A DNA stretch of 64,000 bases from Enterococcus montenegrensis (lineage in GTDB: Bacteria; Bacillota; Bacilli; Lactobacillales; Enterococcaceae): positions 1,968,501 to 2,032,500 of the forward strand of contig NZ_CP120467.1 in NCBI RefSeq assembly GCF_029983095.1, read 5' to 3'. Below the pieces are notes generated by a model that did no database searches, had not been told where the DNA came from, and worked only from the letters and a program-made list of their open reading frames with translations. Of the stretch, positions 37,101 to 45,105 are shown piece after piece (the first letter of the stretch is position 1; each line of letters begins with the position of its first letter). The translations under genes were made by a program, and so were the position numbers.

Positions 37101-37750
37101 GTGATTGGTTTAGTTGAAGCCAAGGCATCTCTTAAATCAAAATGAGCAATAGCGATCCCTTTATCAATCGCTTTATCGATTTCCGGTCTAATAACCTCTG
37201 TGTAGAGAAAATCCGTATTCGAGCTAGACAGTTGTTTTTTTTGCCATTTTCCATATAAACTCAAAAGCTTCTTATTATTGTAGAAGTATTTTTCAAGTTC
37301 CTTTGCTTCAATAACAAACCATGACAAACCATTGGTAATAATTGACTTTTTAATCTCCAAGTTTTCAGAAATAGTACGCTCAAAAAGATAATATGAAACA
37401 GCCTCTTGAAAAGCTTTAGTATTGAGATTTTCAGTTGTCATCATTTCGTTAAGATTACTCAATCGCTTTGTTTCAATAGTAACCCCAAGTGTACTATTAC
37501 TATCTTGTCCATTATATATAGCAAGATCAATGCGATTACTGGTGTTAATAAAGTTATTAGGCAGGACTGATTTTAGGAAACTAGAGATAATATTTTTTTG
37601 ATGCTCTTCTGATTCATCTTTCTTTGAATCCAGTGTTTCAATATATGAGATAAGTTTGCTCTCAAACTCTTTTTTTTCATCCTCCTGTGGCATAATTGCC
37701 TGAACATTTTTGTTCATACTTTCTTTTAATGTGAGCCCTTTTATAGCCAT
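34142..37750 (-). CDS. Type IIG (Eco57I-like) restriction-modification enzyme
   Basis: About 1202 residues. The N-terminal ~150 residues contain RIDLAIYNG and, about 12 residues on, VTIETKRLSN, a plausible PD-(D/E)xK nuclease. The central amino-methyltransferase has motif I DPAVGSGHFLVSVL and motif IV DLVIGNPPYIFA. The C-terminal third fits a target-recognition domain. Fusion of nuclease, N6-adenine methyltransferase and specificity in one chain is the type IIG plan; a BREX-type PglX is the alternative, but no other BREX genes are present. ATG 37750 has GGAAAGGA at proper spacing; an upstream in-frame ATG at 37840 has none. A TATAAT box lies near 37800. Confidence 0.88.
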   Translation of the reverse strand: MAIKGLTLKESMNKNVQAIMPQEDEKKEFESKLISYIETLDSKKDESEEHQKNIISSFLKSVLPNNFINTSNRIDLAIYNGQDSNSTLGVTIETKRLSNLNEMMTTENLNTKAFQEAVSYYLFERTISENLEIKKSIITNGLSWFVIEAKELEKYFYNNKKLLSLYGKWQKKQLSSSNTDFLYTEVIRPEIDKAIDKGIAIAHFDLRDALASTKPITLKKHNLTQLYRFFSSENLLNKEIFTDSNKLNKAFYDELLYIMGLEEVKEGSSKVIKRFKPEKRQYASLVESTISRLDQNDVPEEEQYDNAVQLAVVWVNRILFLKLLESQLVAFNNDESFKFLTYDKIKTYGDLSDLFFGILAKRHEQRNPRLEEKFGYVPYLNSSLFEESELELNRDKGTTIDSLREEDIDIYSKTVLKGAGGKRKTGKLDFQQYLFEFLNSFDFSTTITGKVNSKNELINASVLGLIFEKINGYADGSFFTPGKITMYMSRKAIRTAVVDKINVVLGWKANNIQDIKSYINEIENIADRTAKRLEISNIIDTLKICDPAVGSGHFLVSVLNEIIALKSELRVLFDKEDQPLEINAYVTNDELVVQDSYGDNFSYHTKKKQTLKIQKSLFIQKQSIIENCLFGVDINPNSANICRLRLWIELLKNSYYDESGELVTLPNIDINIKVGDSLLHKFDLDFSFDMRKTIFKDYLQLVKSYKNTNNKRTKAEMFEKISKIKASFDDSATSPELKRLKKIQNELKSARVFDLFGDEKAEQERFNEVNKQLSLAQKDFDRAMQNPMFASGLEWRMEFPEILNEDGEFIGFDLVIGNPPYIFARNHSFSEDVKNYYSRTYRVSEYQANTYTLFIELAYKLMRKGGTFSFIIPNNFLTIQTNSKIREFISKETSDVVLINSLDKIFTDANVDNCIIFFKKKQPNWIEMVELKSQEFTTIGRVSSDFFGDIPIFSISMVKYSDVISAYKKIQTFPILNRPEIAKATTGIKAYQEGKGKPKQSAEDVENRIYDSKTQIDESYVRYLEGKDVKRYNLIWSNEWLKYGDHLAEPRYSVKFNEPRILIREILTLKNYAFEATYTDEYFINNISSLVVTNIQTNPYYLLALINSKPVSIWYYITFDKLSRKMFPRLQVKELKQFPIPDATDEQQKKLEIIVHRLMKESKKEKRDDYLISNLNTEIDEVVMELFKLTEDEKQSVREFEV

Positions 37751-37978
37751 ATATTTCCTTTCCATTTCGTTATTCTCACGTAATTTGTTAATAGTCAAGA
37801 TAATTATATCACAATGCTGTAGACTAGCTAACGAGAACAAACAAAAGTAATCTCTTGAAGCAATCTGGTATAAAGAAACCTTTTAAACTTAAGCTGAAAA
37901 AATACTAAAAAAAACAATTGTTAATTAAACATTTATATTCAGTATAAATAGCTGTTCTCAACACGGGTGTTTTATTAC

Positions 37979-38845
37979 TTACTCACTCTTAAACCAATCT
38001 TCCAACTCATCTGAACCAACTTCTTCATACAGCTTAATCAAAGCTGGACGCAACGTCTGAATTGTTTTGATTAACTCTTCTCCACCAAATATATTGGTAA
38101 AAGGTTTATCTGTCAGTTCTTGAGATAAACGATTTATCATCTGTACTGTTTCTTGATTATTCGCAAGAACATTGATCAATTTACCAATCAGATAGCGTTC
38201 ATCGAATACTCGATCTGCATAAAAATTAAATTTAGCGATTTCTGCCTTCACTAACTTTCCCATCGTTTCTTTATCTTCATAATTGAACTCGCCTGCTACG
38301 TCCATATACTCTAAGATTGAGCTTGTAATGACGAAGATTGCTTCATCTTTTTTCGCATTAGATAATTCACTGGCAAATGGTAAACGAGCAATCTTATTGG
38401 CTGTCAGTTTTTCAATTTCTTCTTTGATTACGTCTTGCTGTAACTCATAAAAATAATCATCAATGAATTCCTCGCAAGGATAACCGACTTCATTTTCCCA
38501 GGCAGGATTTTTAAACTCCCCAGTGTAAAACTCTTCTTTGATTGCTTTCACAACTTCAGGATGTTCTTGCACAATCCTGTTCTGTCCTTTTAACTGCAAA
38601 TAGTCCGCAATATATTCTTCAACGTCACCAAAGTAAAACCAGCCTACTGGTTTCCCACTAATACTCGATAATTGATTAATGACACTTTCAGGGGCCAACG
38701 CATAACCTTGAACATACGAGCTGATTGTTGGTTTCTTTATCCCCAAGCGATTGCCCAACTCTGTAAAGGACAAATTCATACTCTCTTTGATTTCTTTGAT
38801 TCGTTGTCCTACCTTCACTTTATCCGGTTGTAATAAACCAAACAT
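37979..38845 (-). CDS. XRE-family regulator of the mobile element
   Basis: A 288-residue regulator. Residues 12-66 are a helix-turn-helix (VGQRIKEIKESMNLSFTELG, then IKKPTISSYVQG). The rest is a helical domain without metallopeptidase motif HExxH, so not an ImmR/ImmA fusion. It is divergent from the element's excision/replication genes, and the shared control region carries three paired CGTATA repeats. Likely the master repressor of mobility. ATG after GGAGGAAG. Confidence 0.85.
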   Translation of the reverse strand: MFGLLQPDKVKVGQRIKEIKESMNLSFTELGNRLGIKKPTISSYVQGYALAPESVINQLSSISGKPVGWFYFGDVEEYIADYLQLKGQNRIVQEHPEVVKAIKEEFYTGEFKNPAWENEVGYPCEEFIDDYFYELQQDVIKEEIEKLTANKIARLPFASELSNAKKDEAIFVITSSILEYMDVAGEFNYEDKETMGKLVKAEIAKFNFYADRVFDERYLIGKLINVLANNQETVQMINRLSQELTDKPFTNIFGGEELIKTIQTLRPALIKLYEEVGSDELEDWFKSE

Positions 38846-38885
38846 AGATTACTTCCTCCTTATCATTTTTCCCCATTATATCACT

Positions 38886-39007
38886 CGTATAAAATTTCGT
38901 ATATATTTTTTGCTAATTCTCTTGACTTCGTATAAACAAACGTATAAAATATAAATCATAGATGGCCGTCTATATTTTTTTAAGTCAATCGTATAAAATA
39001 TCGTATA
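38886..39007. promoter_or_regulatory. Three paired-CGTATA operators in the divergent switch
   Basis: CGTATA occurs at 38886, 38898, 38929, 38941, 38990 and 39002: three pairs, each with starts exactly 12 bp apart. The first pair lies next to the minus-strand extended -10 TGATATAAT (TATAAT at 38876-38881) of the XRE gene. The second pair fills the spacer of the plus-strand promoter; the third lies before the first plus-strand gene. The layout suits a repressor that represses both itself and the mobility genes. Confidence 0.8.
38922..38950 (+). promoter_or_regulatory. Promoter of the element's mobility genes
   Basis: TTGACT (38922-38927), 17-bp spacer, TAAAAT (38945-38950). The middle CGTATA pair overlaps spacer and -10. 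Confidence 0.75.
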
Positions 39008-39026
39008 TCTAAAAAGGAGAGCTATT

Positions 39027-39377
39027 ATGCCAATTAAAATCAATGATCTTACCTTACCAAAAGAAAAACTCGAAAAAGAATACCAAGTCGTTAATGTTAC
39101 TCGCTGGCAAAAAGATGGGGAAATTCTAGGTTGGAGCTACGAATGTATCCTACCGAAACTGCGCTACGAAAAAATCAGTGTCAAAGTCAAATCTGAACAT
39201 CCTGTGATCACGCTGGAAGAACTTAATCAACAAGGTTTAGCTATGGTTACATTTACTAATTTAGTGATTGCACCTTGGGGACGTTCAAATGGTCAATTTG
39301 TCAGCTATGGCTTATCGGCCACGGCAGATGCGGCAACCTTGATTCCGAAAAAGCAAGGCCCCACTGCACAAAACTAA
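39027..39377 (+). CDS. Small DUF961/YdcP-like element protein
   Basis: A 116-residue protein starting MPIKINDLTLPKEKLEKEYQ, with NVTRWQKDGEILGWSYECIL and FTNLVIAPWGRSNGQFVSYG. These features resemble the small DUF961-type proteins encoded at the start of Tn916-like conjugative and mobilisable elements. Their role is unclear; a DNA-binding accessory role in replication or transfer has been proposed. ATG after AAGGAG. First gene of the rightward mobility operon. Confidence 0.65.
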   Translation: MPIKINDLTLPKEKLEKEYQVVNVTRWQKDGEILGWSYECILPKLRYEKISVKVKSEHPVITLEELNQQGLAMVTFTNLVIAPWGRSNGQFVSYGLSATADAATLIPKKQGPTAQN

Positions 39378-39383
39378 TTCCCC

Positions 39384-39510
39384 TGTGGGTTTGTTGGGTG
39401 GTTAGGGCGGGAACGGCAGGGCAGCGCCCACAGAGCCGTTTCTGTCCGTTAAAACCGCCCAATAAACACATAGGCTAGAAGGACTGCAAAGCAGGCCTTC
39501 CCCTTAACTT
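39384..39510. other. GC-rich inverted-repeat region, candidate oriT or rolling-circle origin
   Basis: An 18-bp imperfect inverted repeat (39384-39401 TGTGGGTTTGTTGGGTGG; 39455-39472 CCGCCCAATAAACACATA) flanks the smaller palindrome GGGCAGCGCCC (39419-39429). A third hairpin AAGGACTGC / GCAGGCCTT follows at 39479-39499. It is far richer in GC than the surroundings, non-coding, and directly upstream of the HUH gene, where nick sites are usual. Confidence 0.6.
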
Positions 39511-39583
39511 GATTTATAGAACAACATCAGGCGAAAAATGATGGTTCTTTGACAACTGAATACACATCAAGGAGTGATGATTT

Positions 39584-40429
39584 TTGAAAGCTTATAATCA
39601 AAAAATCATTGAAACTCCCACGTACCTTGAAATTTATGATTATGAAGCAATCATTACTCCTAAACAAAAAACAGAAAATATTGAACCCAATCCAAAACGA
39701 AAAAAAGGATTAGCTTGGCTTTATGAAGAAGAAAATACCATAACTGATAAGAGAAAAAACTACGATGAATTATCTGCACAAGGACAATACGACAGCTTAA
39801 AACGAAAACAAAAATACTATCAAAATATGCGTTTTGAAATTGCCCGACTCGTAGATATGAACTTTGACAATCGAACAAAATTTTTAACCCTCACTTTCAG
39901 AGAAAACATTCAAGACATTGCCTATGCGAATAATGAATTTAAAAAATTTATCAAACGACTAAACTACGAACTCTATCACACAAAAAAAGCAAATCTAAAA
40001 TACCTTGCCACGTGGGAAAAACAAGAACGAGGCGCCATCCATTATCACATTATCCTCTTTGACTTTCCTTTTATCTCCGTCAATCGTCTTACCACGATCT
40101 GGGGACATGGATTTGTCAAAATCAACAAGATTGATGTGGATAGTATCGAAAATCGTGGGCGCTACATCAGCAAGTACTTCGATAAAGATTTAGACATGAA
40201 AGAGCACAAGAAAAAAGCGTTCTTCAAATCCCGTAACCTCAAAGTGCCCAGCGTCACAAAACAACTCGTGGATCAACCTTTTGATACCACAAATCAAGAC
40301 GTGCTTTATACCAATGAGTATCTCGTAAGACGTCCAATATTTCACAGTGCGATAAATGAAGGTGGGAATCCTGAACAAGTGATGGATTTTCAAGAAAGCA
40401 TTGTTCGCTATACAAAAATAAAAAAATGA
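39584..40429 (+). CDS. HUH-type replication initiator / relaxase-like protein
   Basis: A 281-residue endonuclease of the rolling-circle Rep kind. Motif 1 is KFLTLTFREN near 99-108, the HUH metal motif is IHYHII with H153 and H155, and the nicking tyrosine is Y194 or Y198 in RYISKYF. It nicks one strand at an origin and starts rolling-circle replication or transfer of the excised circle. The start is TTG at 39584 with AAGGAG nine bases upstream. The origin-like repeats lie just before it. Confidence 0.82.
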   Translation: MKAYNQKIIETPTYLEIYDYEAIITPKQKTENIEPNPKRKKGLAWLYEEENTITDKRKNYDELSAQGQYDSLKRKQKYYQNMRFEIARLVDMNFDNRTKFLTLTFRENIQDIAYANNEFKKFIKRLNYELYHTKKANLKYLATWEKQERGAIHYHIILFDFPFISVNRLTTIWGHGFVKINKIDVDSIENRGRYISKYFDKDLDMKEHKKKAFFKSRNLKVPSVTKQLVDQPFDTTNQDVLYTNEYLVRRPIFHSAINEGGNPEQVMDFQESIVRYTKIKK

Positions 40430-40450
40430 ATCTCGAAAGTAGGTAAAAAT

Positions 40451-40726
40451 ATGACTGTTACTGTACCGATTGAATTTAATCAAGAAATAATTGAAGAACT
40501 TGTTCAATTAACGAAGCAAAAAATTGAGGAAGAACAAACGCAACAACCAAACTTAAACGAGTTGCCTCCCTATCCAACAAGGAAACAATTAAAACAACAC
40601 CTAAAAATTGGGGATACTCGCCTCAATAGTTGGATTAATCATGGTTTAAAAATCATTCCTTTTGGGAAAGAAACTCGATTTGACCGTGAGGATGTAAAAC
40701 TATTTTTAGATAGTCTAAAAATCTAG
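40451..40726 (+). CDS. Excisionase-like HTH protein
   Basis: A 91-residue protein. The C-terminal half, TRKQLKQHLKIGDTRLNSWI then IIPFGKETRFDREDVKLFL, is the winged MerR-like helix-turn-helix of excisionases (HTH_17 type). The N-terminal half is an acidic helix. It directly precedes the integrase gene, the usual xis-int order, and should direct excision over integration. Confidence 0.85.
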   Translation: MTVTVPIEFNQEIIEELVQLTKQKIEEEQTQQPNLNELPPYPTRKQLKQHLKIGDTRLNSWINHGLKIIPFGKETRFDREDVKLFLDSLKI

Positions 40727-40820
40727 CCTTGACTTACCTGTTGTGGCTGCCTATGATACCCATAAGAAAGGAGTAAATCTTCTCTTTGATATACTGGCGA
40801 GTGAATCAAAGGAGACAATT

Positions 40821-42044
40821 ATGATCAAAAAATATCAAAAGAAAAATGGCACAATCGCCTATATGTTCAAAGCCTATCTTGGCATTGATCCTGTTACAGG
40901 AAAAAAGAAATACACCACCAAGCGTGGGTTTAAATCACCGAAAGAAGCCAGAAAAGCTTACAATCGATTGATGGTGCAAGTAGAAGAAAATGATGTAGTG
41001 ACAGATTCACAACGCCTTTTTTCAGAATTGGCAGATGAGTGGTTTGAACAATACAAAAATACGGTTCGTGAAAGTACCTATGTCGCCCAAAAATTAGCTT
41101 ACAAAAAGCATATCTTCCCTTTTTTTGGCAATTTGAAAATCTCAAGAATTTCAATTCCATACTGTCAAAAACAAGTAAATCATTGGTATAGCTATTACAA
41201 GAAATATTCCAACTTAATTGGTTTGACTTCATCGGTTTTCAAGTATGCTTTGAGTTTACGGCTCATTCGAAGTAACCCCATGGATGCTGTAATTCGTCCA
41301 AAACGTAAAAAGCGAATTGACGAAGAACGCTATTCCGCACCTTACTATGAAAAGGAAGAACTATTGGAGTTCCTCGAAATTGCAAAAAACTATCCAGATC
41401 CTATTTATCCAATTTTTCGGATTTTAGCTTTTACAGGATTACGTAAAGGTGAACTCTTAGCTTTACGTTGGAAAGACATTGATTTTGAAAAAAGAACCCT
41501 TTCCGTCAAACAAACCTTAGCCACATGTGATAAATGGGAAATCAAATTCCAAGTTCCCAAAACAGAAAAGAGCCTTCGAACAATTTCGATAGACTCTGAA
41601 ACATTACAAGTGATTAAACAATGGCAATTGAAGCAAAAAGAATATTTTCTAAAAATAGGAATCAAACCGGCAAAAAATGGTGAACAGCTCCTATTTGTAT
41701 CAGAAGAAAATAAACCGCTTTATTTAGATTATGTAAATCACAACTTAAAAATCATCATAAATGAAAATAACTTAAAACGTATCACACCTCATGGTTTTCG
41801 TCATACCCATTGTAGTTTGCTATTTGAATCCGGAGCTTCTCTCAAAGAAGTTCAAGTTCGCCTTGGACATACAGATATTAAAACGACTATGGATATTTAC
41901 ACCCATGTCACAAAAAGACAAACAGAAGAAACGGCAAATCGCTTTGCGGATTTCATGAGTTCTACCGAGGAAAATCAAGAAAATTTGCAGAAGGTCAAAA
42001 GTATGGTCAAAAGCAAAAAAAAGCAGACTATCCCTATCAGATAG
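40821..42044 (+). CDS. int: Tyrosine recombinase integrase of the element
   Basis: A 407-residue integrase. N-terminal arm-binding domain (KKYQKKNGTIAYMFKAYLGI), SAM-like core-binding domain, then a catalytic domain with Arg in TGLRKGELLALRW, His-x-x-Arg in HGFRHTHCSLL, His in LGHTD and the Tyr in MDIYTHV. ATG 40821 has AAAGGAGA at the right distance; the longer frame from 40743 lacks one. The gene reads toward rpmE2 and ends 40 bases before attR. Its last codons overlap the right arm-type boxes. Confidence 0.93.
   Translation: MIKKYQKKNGTIAYMFKAYLGIDPVTGKKKYTTKRGFKSPKEARKAYNRLMVQVEENDVVTDSQRLFSELADEWFEQYKNTVRESTYVAQKLAYKKHIFPFFGNLKISRISIPYCQKQVNHWYSYYKKYSNLIGLTSSVFKYALSLRLIRSNPMDAVIRPKRKKRIDEERYSAPYYEKEELLEFLEIAKNYPDPIYPIFRILAFTGLRKGELLALRWKDIDFEKRTLSVKQTLATCDKWEIKFQVPKTEKSLRTISIDSETLQVIKQWQLKQKEYFLKIGIKPAKNGEQLLFVSEENKPLYLDYVNHNLKIIINENNLKRITPHGFRHTHCSLLFESGASLKEVQVRLGHTDIKTTMDIYTHVTKRQTEETANRFADFMSSTEENQENLQKVKSMVKSKKKQTIPIR
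41993..42012 (+). repeat. Right arm-type boxes, GGTCAAAA twice
   Basis: GGTCAAAA at 41993-42000 and 42005-42012, 12 bp apart, in the same orientation and spacing as at the left end (26786 and 26798). They lie inside the integrase 3' end, about 99 bp from the att core. Confidence 0.65.
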
Positions 42045-42050
42045 TCTGCT
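42015..42050 (-). terminator. New rpmE2 terminator supplied by the element
   Basis: Minus-strand AGCAGACTATC / GATAGTCTGCT with an 7-base loop and eight T residues. It takes over the role of the terminator stranded at 26568. Confidence 0.85.
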
Positions 42051-42051
42051 A

Positions 42052-42076
42052 AACGTTGATATATCAGCGTTTTTCT
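42052..42076 (+). terminator. Integrase terminator
   Basis: Plus-strand hairpin AACGTTGAT / ATCAGCGTT followed by TTTTC, just after the integrase stop and before the rpmE2 stop codon. Confidence 0.7.
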
Positions 42077-42339
42077 TATTGAGCAGCGTTTGCGTCTTTG
42101 AGACCGTATTTTTTGTTGAAACGGTCCACACGTCCGTCGGCTTGCGTGAATTTTTGACGACCAGTGTAAAATGGATGTGAGTCAGATGTAACTTCGACCC
42201 GGATTAATGGGTATGTGTTGCCATCTTCCCATTCAACTGTTTCTTGTGAAGTTTTAGTAGAACCTGACAAGAATTTGAAACCTGTAGTTGAGTCCATGAA
42301 TACAACTGGATGGTAATCTGGATGGATTTCTGCTTTCAT
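42076..42339 (-). CDS. rpmE2: Ribosomal protein L31 type B
   Basis: An 87-residue 50S subunit protein. It lacks the zinc-binding CxxC pair of type A L31, so it is the zinc-independent form. Starts [20 protein letters not shown] and ends [10 protein letters not shown]. It is the target of the mobile element: the last ~9 codons come from the element side, differing from the displaced copy in the final residue (Q here, E there). Third gene of murA-rho-rpmE2. Confidence 0.95.
   Translation of the reverse strand: MKAEIHPDYHPVVFMDSTTGFKFLSGSTKTSQETVEWEDGNTYPLIRVEVTSDSHPFYTGRQKFTQADGRVDRFNKKYGLKDANAAQ
42083..42110. repeat. Right attachment site (attR), inside rpmE2
   Basis: 28-bp partner of 26649-26676 with one mismatch. 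The 19-bp identical core is 42092-42110. On the minus strand it encodes YGLKDANAA at the L31 C-terminus, so insertion leaves the protein complete. Confidence 0.93.
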
Positions 42340-42436
42340 TTACTTTCGCTCCTTTGCCCTGGTTCATTTGCTGCGCCAGAGTTATTTGTCTAATTTACAA
42401 CAAGAATATACTATCACGTTTTAAACAGAGATGCAA

Positions 42437-43735
42437 TTATCTTTTTACATTTCTTCGGGGTGTTTTTTTACCAAAGGAAACTTCTTTAAAAGCGCCAAAA
42501 AGCGCTTGATTATTTTTTGTTTTCTTTATAAATTGAACAAACTGATCCGTGTATTCAAGGGAATCGCCGACCATATTGTTACGTAATTTCCATGTTTCTT
42601 CTAACTGTTCTGTCCCCATCAATAATTCTTCTTTACGAGTACCTGATTTTTTAATATCAATCGCTGGGAAGATGCGGCGTTCGGCTAATTCTCGTGAAAG
42701 ATGAAGTTCCATATTGCCAGTTCCTTTGAATTCTTCGTAAATAACATCGTCCATGCGACTGCCTGTATCTACTAAAGCAGTTGCTAAAATCGTTAAGCTA
42801 CCGCCCTCCTCGATGTTACGGGCAGCACCAAAGAATTTTTTAGGCTTATATAAAGCGGCTGGATCAATCCCCCCACTTAATGTGCGGCCACTTGGCGGTA
42901 CGACTAAATTATACGCTCGAGCTAGACGGGTAATGGAGTCCATTAAAATTACAACATCCCGTTTGTCTTCTACTAAACGCATCGCCCGTTCTAAAACTAA
43001 CTCAGAAACTCGGGTATGGTTTTGTGGTTGTAAATCAAAAGTTGAAGAAACAACATCGCCTTTTACACTGCGTTCTAAATCGGTTACTTCTTCTGGTCGT
43101 TCATCAATTAAGAGAACAATTAATTCCACCTCTGGATAGTTGTCGGTAATACCATTGGCGATTTCTTTTAAAATACTAGTTTTACCGGCTTTAGGTGGCG
43201 CGACAATCAAGCCACGTTGCCCAAAACCTACTGGGGCAAAAATATCAATCATCCGCGTTGCCAAACGACCTGGTTTTGTTTCCAATTTCACTTGGCGATC
43301 AGGATAAAGTGGCGTTAACGCAGGAAAATGTGGCCGCTCTTTTGCATCTTCAGGATCTTTGCCATTAACACTTTCCACATGCATTAAACCATAATAGCGT
43401 TCGGATTCTTTTGGTGGTCTAGCTTTCCCGGCTACTTTGTCTCCATTACGCAAGCCAAAGCGGCGAATTTGAGAAGAAGAAATATAAATATCTTCCGCAC
43501 TAGGGCCATAGTTAATTGGGCGCAAAAAACCATAGCCGTCTTGACCGACGATGTCCAAAACACCTTCCATGTAAAAGAAACCTTGTTTTTCTGCTTGTGC
43601 GCGAATGACAGCTAAAGACAATTCTTTTTTGTTCATTTGGCTGTAATAAGGAATTTTAAACTGTTTAGCATATTGGTAAATATCTTTTAGCGTGCTGTTT
43701 TCTAGCTCCGCCATCGTTAAATAATCTTTTTTCAT
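42437..43735 (-). CDS. rho: Transcription termination factor Rho
   Basis: A 432-residue RNA-dependent ATPase/helicase that releases stalled transcripts. N-terminal RNA-binding domain ([20 protein letters not shown]), Walker [12 protein letters not shown], Walker [19 protein letters not shown], and the Q/R-loop stretch [17 protein letters not shown]. Typical length. The start overlaps the murA stop by 4 bases, and the first residues [16 protein letters not shown] fit the Rho N-terminal domain. Confidence 0.97.
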   Translation of the reverse strand: MKKDYLTMAELENSTLKDIYQYAKQFKIPYYSQMNKKELSLAVIRAQAEKQGFFYMEGVLDIVGQDGYGFLRPINYGPSAEDIYISSSQIRRFGLRNGDKVAGKARPPKESERYYGLMHVESVNGKDPEDAKERPHFPALTPLYPDRQVKLETKPGRLATRMIDIFAPVGFGQRGLIVAPPKAGKTSILKEIANGITDNYPEVELIVLLIDERPEEVTDLERSVKGDVVSSTFDLQPQNHTRVSELVLERAMRLVEDKRDVVILMDSITRLARAYNLVVPPSGRTLSGGIDPAALYKPKKFFGAARNIEEGGSLTILATALVDTGSRMDDVIYEEFKGTGNMELHLSRELAERRIFPAIDIKKSGTRKEELLMGTEQLEETWKLRNNMVGDSLEYTDQFVQFIKKTKNNQALFGAFKEVSFGKKTPRRNVKR

Positions 43736-45009
43736 GCCCGATCCTCACGTTCTGTTTCTACCATTTGAACATCAGCACCTAGCGCTGTTAATTTTTCAAC
43801 AATATGGTCATAGCCACGTAAAATATATTCAACATTAGTAATTGTCGTGGTACCTTCTGCCATTAAACCTGCAATAACTAAGCAAGCTCCTGCTCTTAGA
43901 TCAGAAGCAATAACTTCAGCGCCATGGAGTTGTTTGGGCCCATTTAAAATCATCATATTGCCTTCAATTTGGGCGTCAGCACCCATACGGACCAGTTCAG
44001 GGATGTGATTGATTCGTTTGGAATAAATCGTATCGATAATTTCTGAAGTGCCACTTGCTTTAATTAATAGTGGTGTAATCGGTTGTTGCAAATCAGTTGC
44101 AAAGCCTGGATAAGGATATGTTTTGATGTGGACAGGATTTAATTTTTCAACGGGGAAAACTTCAATGGTGTCTTCACTGATTTCCATTGGAACACCTAAT
44201 TCTTCTAATTTGGCGATGTAGCTTTCTAAATGTTCGTAGATAACATTGTGAACTTTAATGCCATCACCACAAGCAGCTGCAAGAGCCAAATAAGTTCCTG
44301 CTTCAATACGATCAGGAATAATTGCATGACGACAGCCGTGTAATTCTTCTACACCATCAATTCTAATTTCGTTGGTGCCAGCACCCCGAATTTTTGCCCC
44401 CATATTATTAAGTAAAGTTGCAACATCAATAATTTCTGGTTCTCGTGCAGCATTTTCAATAATTGTCCGCCCTTTAGCTTTCACTGCTGCCAACATCACA
44501 TTGATTGTTGCACCAATTGAGACAACATCCATAAAGATGCGTTCACCTTTTAATTCTTTATTTTCAGTTCTTAAATACATTGCACCATGTTCATTGGTGA
44601 CTTTTGCACCTAATGCTTCAAATCCTTTAACGTGAAGGTCAATTGGCCGAGGTCCTAGATAACAGCCCCCAGGCAATCCGACAACGGCTTCCCCAAATTT
44701 ACCTAATAAAGCTCCCATAAAATAATAAGAAGCACGTAGGCTATTAATTTTACCACTTGGCATTGGAATGGAGATGATCCCAGTTGGATCAATGGTCATC
44801 GTATTATTTTCAAATTGGACTTTGACGCCCATAATTTCTAAAATTTCCATCAAGGAATGAACATCGTTGATATCGGGTACACCTTCTAAAACAACAGGGG
44901 AGTCGGCTAAAATTGCAGCAGGTATCAGGGCAACTGCACTATTTTTGGCACCGCTAATTGTTACTTCACCTTGAAGTTTACGGCCCCCATTAATGATGAT
45001 TTTTTTCAT
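43732..45009 (-). CDS. murA: UDP-GlcNAc 1-carboxyvinyltransferase MurA
   Basis: A 425-residue enzyme of the first committed step of peptidoglycan synthesis, adding enolpyruvate to UDP-GlcNAc. Active-site cysteine in [16 protein letters not shown]-terminus [16 protein letters not shown] with the KN pair in [13 protein letters not shown]. Firmicutes have two MurA paralogues; linkage to rho and rpmE2 marks this as the one in the murA-rho cluster (MurAB/MurZ position). Target of fosfomycin, since Cys is kept. Confidence 0.95.
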   Translation of the reverse strand: MKKIIINGGRKLQGEVTISGAKNSAVALIPAAILADSPVVLEGVPDINDVHSLMEILEIMGVKVQFENNTMTIDPTGIISIPMPSGKINSLRASYYFMGALLGKFGEAVVGLPGGCYLGPRPIDLHVKGFEALGAKVTNEHGAMYLRTENKELKGERIFMDVVSIGATINVMLAAVKAKGRTIIENAAREPEIIDVATLLNNMGAKIRGAGTNEIRIDGVEELHGCRHAIIPDRIEAGTYLALAAACGDGIKVHNVIYEHLESYIAKLEELGVPMEISEDTIEVFPVEKLNPVHIKTYPYPGFATDLQQPITPLLIKASGTSEIIDTIYSKRINHIPELVRMGADAQIEGNMMILNGPKQLHGAEVIASDLRAGACLVIAGLMAEGTTTITNVEYILRGYDHIVEKLTALGADVQMVETEREDRA

Positions 45010-45105
45010 AAAAAGCCACCTATTCCTAATTTATTCATACTCGCTAATTTTAACACAGAGACAGTCTTTGCAAAAGAGCGGAGGCATCTAGCTTAAAAGA
45101 ATTAC

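Larger units (their letters stand above)
26658..42110. mobile_element. Integrative (probably mobilisable) element in the 3' end of rpmE2
   Basis: About 15.4 kb bounded by the 19-bp identical cores at 26658-26676 and 42092-42110. The right end carries integrase, excisionase, an HUH Rep/relaxase-like protein, an origin-like region, a small DUF961-like protein and an XRE regulator. The rest is cargo: type IIG restriction-modification protein, unknown 326-residue protein, reverse transcriptase, AAA ATPase. There are no type IV secretion or phage structural genes, so it would need a helper for transfer. Insertion keeps rpmE2 intact because the element supplies an equivalent 3' end. Two degenerate internal copies of the left end suggest a composite origin. 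Confidence 0.9.

Noticed and set aside
34142-37750. BREX PglX
   Set aside because: No brxA, brxB, brxC, pglZ or brxL genes nearby; an N-terminal nuclease-like motif favours type IIG.
39275-39478. A 67-residue frame across the origin-like region
   Set aside because: Runs through the inverted repeats and overlaps the DUF961-like gene in another frame; no ribosome site.
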